Notes under the pieces: model-generated | Told to the model about the DNA's origin: nothing | Seen by the model: the letters and a program-made list of their open reading frames with translations, nothing else | Databases searched by the model: none | Assembly (NCBI GenBank): GCA_017433225.1 | Contig: JAFRHS010000011.1 | Span: 28,879-92,878 of the forward strand | Length of the DNA: 64,000 nt | Direction of reading: 5' to 3' | Source: Clostridia bacterium | Lineage (GTDB): Bacteria; Bacillota; Clostridia; Oscillospirales; Acutalibacteraceae | Position numbers and translations under genes: made by a program | Shown: piece after piece, positions 59,497 to 64,000 of the stretch | How positions within the stretch are numbered: position 1 is the stretch's first letter | Layout: every line of letters begins with the position of its first letter

Positions 59497-59505
59497 TGTT
59501 ATACT
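59497..59505 (+). promoter_or_regulatory. Extended -10 promoter of galE
   Basis: ATGTTATACT: an extended -10 with TATACT at 59500-59505. Confidence 0.6.
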
Positions 59506-59544
59506 AAAAAAACAACAACCAACGTTAATTAAGGAGAACAGGAA

Positions 59545-60534
59545 ATGTCAGTATTGGTGTTAGGCGGAGCGGGTTACATCGGCTCCCATACGGTTCGCGC
59601 ACTCATCGACGCCGGCAGAGATGTCGTCGTCGCGGACAACCTTCTGACCGGTTTCAAGGCAGCGGTCCACCCGAAGGCAAAGTTCTACGAGCTGGATATC
59701 CGCGACAGAGCAGCCCTCGATGACCTGTTCGAGAAGGAAGACATCGAAGGCGTCATCCACTTCGCGGCGTCGTCTCAGGTGGGTGAGTCCATGCAGGACC
59801 CTCTCAAGTATTATGACAACAACCTTCACGGCACGATGGTCCTTCTGGCATCCATGGTCGCCCACGGGGTCGACAAGATCGTCTTCTCTTCGACGGCAGC
59901 CACCTATGGTGAGCCGGAGCGGGTCCCGATCCTCGAGACCGACAAGACGGAACCCACCAACTGCTACGGCGAGACCAAGCTCTCCATGGAAAAGATGATG
60001 AAGTGGACGAGCGTTGCCCACGGACTCCACTATGTGGCCCTTCGCTATTTCAATGCCTGCGGCGCGCAGCCGGACGGTACCATCGGCGAGGCCCACGACC
60101 CGGAGACCCACCTCATCCCGCTCATCCTGCAGGTCCCGAACGGGAAGCGCGCGAGCATTGCGATGTTCGGCACGGACTATCCGACCAAAGACGGCACCTG
60201 CGTCCGCGACTACATCCATGTCTGTGACCTCGCGAGCGCCCACATCCTCGCCCTCGACTACCTGCTGAAGGGCGGCGAGAACAACGTCTTCAATCTCGGC
60301 AACGGTGTCGGCTTCACGGTCCGTGAGGTCATCGATGTCGCAAGAGAGGTGACCGGCCATCCCATCCCCGCCGATGAATGCCCCCGCAGAGCCGGCGACC
60401 CGGCCCAGCTCGTGGCTTCTTCCGAAAAGGCCAGAACGGTCCTCGGCTGGGACCCGCAGTTCGCTGACCTGAAGACCATCGTCGAGACGGCCTGGAACTG
60501 GCATGTGAACCATCCGAACGGATACGGCGAATAA
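59545..60534 (+). CDS. galE: UDP-glucose 4-epimerase
   Basis: A 329-residue SDR-family epimerase that interconverts UDP-glucose and UDP-galactose. NAD site VLVLGGAGYIGSHTVRAL, then FAASSQVGESM, FSSTAATYGEP (catalytic Ser/Thr), CYGETKLSMEKMM (YxxxK) and RYFNACGA. Length is normal. RBS AAGGAG. Alone in its transcript, next to sugar-uptake genes. Confidence 0.96.
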   Translation: MSVLVLGGAGYIGSHTVRALIDAGRDVVVADNLLTGFKAAVHPKAKFYELDIRDRAALDDLFEKEDIEGVIHFAASSQVGESMQDPLKYYDNNLHGTMVLLASMVAHGVDKIVFSSTAATYGEPERVPILETDKTEPTNCYGETKLSMEKMMKWTSVAHGLHYVALRYFNACGAQPDGTIGEAHDPETHLIPLILQVPNGKRASIAMFGTDYPTKDGTCVRDYIHVCDLASAHILALDYLLKGGENNVFNLGNGVGFTVREVIDVAREVTGHPIPADECPRRAGDPAQLVASSEKARTVLGWDPQFADLKTIVETAWNWHVNHPNGYGE

Positions 60535-60552
60535 CACTTGAAACAAAATACG

Positions 60553-60584
60553 AACCCCCGGTGACCGTGTCACCGGGGGTTTTC
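60553..60584. terminator. Shared terminator of galE and the AraC gene
   Basis: Perfect 13-bp stem (60553-60565 with 60569-60581), CGT loop, T-run; ends three bases before the minus-strand stop. Confidence 0.92.
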
Positions 60585-60586
60585 TG

Positions 60587-61432
60587 TTACAGATTCTGGA
60601 TCTCCTTTTTCCAGTTGCGGGGGGAGAGCCCGTAGATCGATTTGAACGCTCTCGAGAAATGGAGTTGGTCGGGATAGCCGACCTGCCGTCCGATCTCCGC
60701 GACAGGCAGGTTCGTCATGCGAAGCATCTCGGCGGCTTTTGTCATGCGGTAATTGAGGAGGAACCGCTGGGGAGACATGTCGGTCGCTTTCTTGAAGAGT
60801 TTGCCGAAGTAACTTCGTTCGAGCCCGGTCCATCTGGCGATGGACTCGACTGAGATGTCGTTCATGAAATTCGATTCGATGTAGTTGATGGCCTCGTTGA
60901 TGTAGCGGTCTTTGACTTTGATTTCGGAGAGGTTCGCGTCCCGGATGCTGCCGCAGAGGTCATCGAGGAAGAGGTACAGATGGCCGACCCGGGAGAAAGG
61001 GGTGAGGTCCGGATGCTCGACAAGGTACAGCATTTCCCGTTTCATCGCCTCGCATTTTTCCGGGTTCCCGCAGAGGTATACGGGGTTGTGCCAGCGGAAA
61101 CTGGTGCGGGCGAGGATCTCGGTGGCGCGCAGGCCGTCGAATTCGACCCATATGTAGTTCCATGGATCTTCCTCGTCTGCCATGTACATGTTGATCTGGC
61201 CGGGGAAGATCATAAAGCCCTGCCCGGCATGGAGCGTGAACGTATGCGTGATGCCGTCATGGTCTGTCGCCATGAGGGTCCCTCTTCCGGAGAGGATGTA
61301 ATGGAACAGGTAGTGGTTCCGCTTGGCGGGGCCGAACAGGTGCTGGGGGTCACATTGTTCTCTTCCGACCTGATAGGTGCGGAAATCGACGAACGCTTCG
61401 TTACTGTACACATTCATTTGAAACTGTTCCAT
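60587..61432 (-). CDS. AraC-family transcriptional regulator
   Basis: A 281-residue regulator; the ATG at 61432 follows AAGGAGG. Residues 1-160 are a cupin-type ligand domain (HYILSGRGTLMATDHDG, AGQGFMIFPGQINMYMADEEDPWNYIWVEF), residues about 185-281 two helix-turn-helix motifs (DISVESIARWTGLERSYFGKLFKK, then VAEIGRQVGYPDQLHFSRAFKS). Divergent from a sugar ABC operon, which it most likely activates in response to an oligosaccharide. Confidence 0.93.
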   Translation of the reverse strand: MEQFQMNVYSNEAFVDFRTYQVGREQCDPQHLFGPAKRNHYLFHYILSGRGTLMATDHDGITHTFTLHAGQGFMIFPGQINMYMADEEDPWNYIWVEFDGLRATEILARTSFRWHNPVYLCGNPEKCEAMKREMLYLVEHPDLTPFSRVGHLYLFLDDLCGSIRDANLSEIKVKDRYINEAINYIESNFMNDISVESIARWTGLERSYFGKLFKKATDMSPQRFLLNYRMTKAAEMLRMTNLPVAEIGRQVGYPDQLHFSRAFKSIYGLSPRNWKKEIQNL

Positions 61433-61464
61433 TAAATCGCCTCCTTGCCAAATAGTACATATCA

Positions 61465-61493
61465 AATATACCATAATACGTTTTCTTTTACAA
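61465..61493 (-). promoter_or_regulatory. Promoter of the AraC gene
   Basis: On the minus strand TTGTAA (61488-61493) and TATATT (61465-61470), 17-bp spacer, with TG one base before the -10. Confidence 0.7.
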
Positions 61494-61513
61494 ATAGCAG
61501 GGCAAATGACGTG

Positions 61514-61546
61514 AAATGGCATATATCTAGTGAATATATGCTATTT
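61514..61546. promoter_or_regulatory. 33-bp inverted-repeat operator candidate
   Basis: GCATATAT (61519-61526) and ATATATGC (61534-61541), extended by AAAT and ATTT at the flanks, make a 13-bp half-site pair with one mismatch and a 7-bp centre. It overlaps or abuts the -35 region of the ABC operon, in the divergent gap with the AraC gene. Confidence 0.55.
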
Positions 61547-61572
61547 TGCGATGCATCCTTTTTCTTTATAAT
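61546..61572 (+). promoter_or_regulatory. Promoter of the sugar ABC operon
   Basis: TATAAT at 61567-61572, with TTGCGA at 61546-61551 (15-bp spacer, suboptimal). The weak -35 and adjacent palindrome suggest dependence on an activator. Confidence 0.55.
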
Positions 61573-61652
61573 TGAATTGCAACAAAATAATTTTCACTTT
61601 GTGGAAAATAATCGTGAAACGTGAGAGTTATATCGATAATGGAGGTATTTGT

Positions 61653-62765
61653 ATGGCAGGATTATCCCTGGAACACATCGGCAAAAAATATCCGAATGGG
61701 TATGAAGCGGTCAAAGACTTCAACCTGGAGATCGCCGATAAGGAATTCATCATCTTTGTCGGTCCGTCCGGCTGTGGTAAGTCGACCACACTTCGTATGA
61801 TCGCCGGTCTGGAAGACATCACCAGCGGCACCCTGAAGATCGGTGACAAGGTCGTCAACGACCTCGAACCGAAAGACCGTGACATCGCGATGGTTTTCCA
61901 GAACTACGCACTGTATCCGCACATGACCGTTTATGACAACATGGCGTTCGGTCTCAAAATGAGAAAGACACCGAAAGATGAAATCGACAAGGCCGTCCGT
62001 GAGGCCGCCCGCATCCTGGACCTCGACCAGCTGCTCAAGAGAAAACCGAGCCAGCTCTCCGGTGGTCAGAGACAGCGTGTCGCCATGGGCCGTGCCATCG
62101 TCCGGAACCCGCAGGTCTTCCTGATGGACGAACCGCTCTCCAACCTGGACGCCAAACTGAGAGTCCAGATGAGAACCGAGATTGCCCGGCTGCATGACCG
62201 CCTCGGCGCGACCATCATCTACGTCACGCATGACCAGACGGAAGCCATGACCCTCGGCACCCGGATCGTCGTCATGAAAGACGGTATCGTCCAGCAGGTC
62301 GATACCCCGACCAACCTCTACAACGAACCCGACAACCTGTTCGTCGCGGGCTTCATCGGCTCTCCGCAGATGAACTTCTTCGATGCCGTCGTCGCGAAAG
62401 AAGACGACAAGGTCGTCCTGAAAGTAGGCGGGGACACCCTCGCACTCCCAGCCGCCAAAGGCGAAGCGCTTCTGGCAGGCGGCTATGAAGGCAAGACCGT
62501 CGTCGCCGGCATCCGTCCCGAAGACATCTCGGACGAAGCCGAAGACCTCGCGAAGTTTGCCGGTACCGTCATCGAAGGCGAAGTCGCGGTCTTCGAACTC
62601 CTCGGCGCAGGCGTCAACCTGAACTTCGACTATGCCGACACGCAGATGACCGCTTCCGTGGCTCCGACCACTCCGGCCAGAGTCGGCGATACGGTCAAAT
62701 TCGCTCTCGACCCCGACAAGATCCACGTGTTCGACAAGACCACCGAACTCGCCATCGTCCACTGA
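61653..62765 (+). CDS. Sugar ABC transporter ATP-binding protein (MsmK/UgpC type)
   Basis: A 370-residue ATPase. The ATG at 61653 follows GGAGG. Walker A GPSGCGKSTT, Q-loop NYALYPHMTVYDN, signature LSGGQRQRVAMGRAI, Walker B VFLMDEPLSNLD, switch His VTHDQTEAM. The C-terminal regulatory TOBE domain (VAGIRPEDI) matches the sugar-importer branch that can serve several permeases. Followed 35 nt later by a solute-binding protein gene; permeases are probably beyond the window. Confidence 0.95.
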   Translation: MAGLSLEHIGKKYPNGYEAVKDFNLEIADKEFIIFVGPSGCGKSTTLRMIAGLEDITSGTLKIGDKVVNDLEPKDRDIAMVFQNYALYPHMTVYDNMAFGLKMRKTPKDEIDKAVREAARILDLDQLLKRKPSQLSGGQRQRVAMGRAIVRNPQVFLMDEPLSNLDAKLRVQMRTEIARLHDRLGATIIYVTHDQTEAMTLGTRIVVMKDGIVQQVDTPTNLYNEPDNLFVAGFIGSPQMNFFDAVVAKEDDKVVLKVGGDTLALPAAKGEALLAGGYEGKTVVAGIRPEDISDEAEDLAKFAGTVIEGEVAVFELLGAGVNLNFDYADTQMTASVAPTTPARVGDTVKFALDPDKIHVFDKTTELAIVH

Positions 62766-62800
62766 GTCTGACAGCTGTTACAGAAAGGAAGCGGAATTCC

Positions 62801-64000
62801 ATGAAAACCATGAAACGTTTTCTGTGTCTGGTGCTTTCGATCCTGATGACGGCAGTGCTTCTGCTGTCCGGCTGTCAGAAGAGTACCGACACTGGAAAGA
62901 CTGAAATCGAGATCGTGCAGTACAAGCAGGAAGCGGTCAAGACCTTTGAGAAGATCGAGGCCAATTTCAACGCGACGCACGACGACATCCACCTGACCAT
63001 CTCGTCCCCGAACGATGCCACCACCATCCTGAAGACCCGCTTCATCCGCGAGGACTATCCGGACATCATCGGCATCGGCGGCGACGTCAACTTCTCGAAC
63101 TTCGTCGATGCGGGGATCCTGATGGACATCTCCGACTATGATGGACTCTCCAACGTCAAGCAGTCCTACCTCGACATCCTCGAAGGCCTCGAATTCGTCC
63201 CGACGGAAGGTTCCTTCGGAATGCCCTATGCGGCCAATGCCGCCGGCATCCTTTACAACAAGGCGCTGTTCGAAGAACACGGCTGGACCATTCCGACCAA
63301 CTGGAACGAACTCATCACTCTGTGTGACACCATCAAAAAAGCAGGTATCCTTCCGTTCTACTTCGGCATGAAAGACACCTGGACCTGCCTTGCTCCCTGG
63401 AACGCCCTCTGCGTCGACCTTGCTCCGGCAGACATCTGCCAGCAGGTCAATGAAGGAAAGACCACCTTCACGGCAGCTTACAAGGAAGTCGCCGAGAAGA
63501 TGATGCAGCTCCTCCCGTACGGGGAAGAGGGCGTCGTGGCCTACGGCTACAACGATGCCTGTACCGCGTTCGCCAATGGCGAGTCGGCGATGTACACCAT
63601 CGGTTCCTATGCCGTCCCGCAGATCCTGTCCGTCAACCCGGATATGGAAATCGGTTCCTTTGTCATGCCCGGTAATGACGACTCCGACAAGCAGTACCTG
63701 AACTCCGGTGTCGACCTCCAGTTCTGTGTGACGGCTGCATGCCCGAACAAAGAGGCTGCATACGAAGTCCTCCGTTATCTGCAGGAACCCGCCAATGTCC
63801 AGCTCTACATCGATGACCAGACTTCCGTCCCCTGTGAGAACGGCGACTTCGAGATCCCTGCCGTCCTCGACGACATGAAGTACTATATCGACAATGACAA
63901 GATGGTCGACTATCAGGACCACCACTATCCGTCCGAGATGTCCGTCGACGCCATCATCCAGACGATGGTCATCAACGGCGACATCGATGCTTTCCTTGCC
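62801..64000 (+). CDS. Extracellular sugar-binding lipoprotein (cut at window end)
   Basis: An open frame of 400 codons that runs off the window. Lipoprotein signal (LCLVLSILMTAVLLLSGC), then the family 1 solute-binding fold: FEKIEANFNATHDDIHL, RFIREDYPDIIGIGGD, YAANAAGILYNKALFEEHG, TNWNELITLCDTIKKAG, ANGESAMYTIGSYAV. It binds a sugar or oligosaccharide outside the membrane for the ABC importer. RBS GAAAGGAAG. Ligand not deducible. Confidence 0.93.
   Translation, partial: MKTMKRFLCLVLSILMTAVLLLSGCQKSTDTGKTEIEIVQYKQEAVKTFEKIEANFNATHDDIHLTISSPNDATTILKTRFIREDYPDIIGIGGDVNFSNFVDAGILMDISDYDGLSNVKQSYLDILEGLEFVPTEGSFGMPYAANAAGILYNKALFEEHGWTIPTNWNELITLCDTIKKAGILPFYFGMKDTWTCLAPWNALCVDLAPADICQQVNEGKTTFTAAYKEVAEKMMQLLPYGEEGVVAYGYNDACTAFANGESAMYTIGSYAVPQILSVNPDMEIGSFVMPGNDDSDKQYLNSGVDLQFCVTAACPNKEAAYEVLRYLQEPANVQLYIDDQTSVPCENGDFEIPAVLDDMKYYIDNDKMVDYQDHHYPSEMSVDAIIQTMVINGDIDAFLA

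Overview
The window is GC-rich DNA from a Gram-positive, Clostridia-like Bacillota, possibly Oscillospiraceae-like (placement inferred). Supporting points are a SepF/DivIVA division cluster, an RNase M5-type Toprim protein, lipoproteins with no outer-membrane genes, strong AGGAGG ribosome binding sites, frequent TTG/GTG starts, and a ComEC homologue. Genes are densely packed on both strands. Convergent pairs share long perfect terminator hairpins. Divergent pairs are separated by short AT-rich promoter regions with near-consensus sigma-A boxes.

Layout: 1-5617 holds an M23 peptidase fragment, a GntR/UTRA regulator, an iron-type alcohol dehydrogenase and two overlapping FAD proteins. 5794-8914 is alaS plus a HIT protein. 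9056-22165 is a long housekeeping run: comEC, holA, RNase M5, CCA-adding enzyme, DUF896, miaA, an HlyD-like membrane protein, yggS, sepF, divIVA, lspA, an RluD-type pseudouridine synthase and a split transketolase. 22330-25336 has two 2-hydroxyacyl-CoA dehydratase-family subunits and a 60-residue membrane protein. 25431-25740 has tRNA-Pro(CGG), its terminator and an odd structured element whose ends copy the tRNA T-arm. 25741-29977 has a flavoprotein, an NhaC antiporter, a lipase-like protein and trmD.

30071-36466 is an arginine/carbamoyl-phosphate operon: promoter, tandem ARG-box-like operator, argF, carA, and a 1351-residue CarB fused in frame to a diaminopimelate epimerase (DapF) domain. 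The DapF domain lacks the usual first catalytic cysteine. This fusion is the most unusual gene in the window.

36617-46304 is rich in surface and redox functions: two secreted SGNH hydrolases, an unknown secreted membrane protein, a geranylgeranyl-reductase-like FAD enzyme, a MATE exporter, an alpha/beta hydrolase, a flavin reductase with an extra C-terminal domain, and a beta-helix lipoprotein whose ribosome binding site lies inside a terminator-like hairpin. 46363-53425 carries glycogen synthase, an amidohydrolase, a CBS protein, DUF1848, a HAD protein, a lipoprotein and purC. 53487-54641 is a putative seven-helix membrane protein resembling transmembrane terpene cyclases, preceded by an unlisted 35-residue membrane microprotein. 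54734-59428 has a secreted domain-swapped GH3 glycosidase, a small cysteine protein and a third SGNH protein with cell-wall-type repeats. The window closes with galE, an AraC regulator, and a divergent sugar ABC operon (ATPase and truncated binding protein) with a palindromic operator candidate between them.

The picture is a saccharolytic anaerobe: GH3 glycosidase, sugar ABC uptake, GalE, GlgA, transketolase, alcohol dehydrogenase and 2-hydroxyacyl-CoA dehydratase-type enzymes. No CRISPR array, insertion sequence, rRNA or intact prophage was seen. All functions were read from sequence motifs only; no database search was run.
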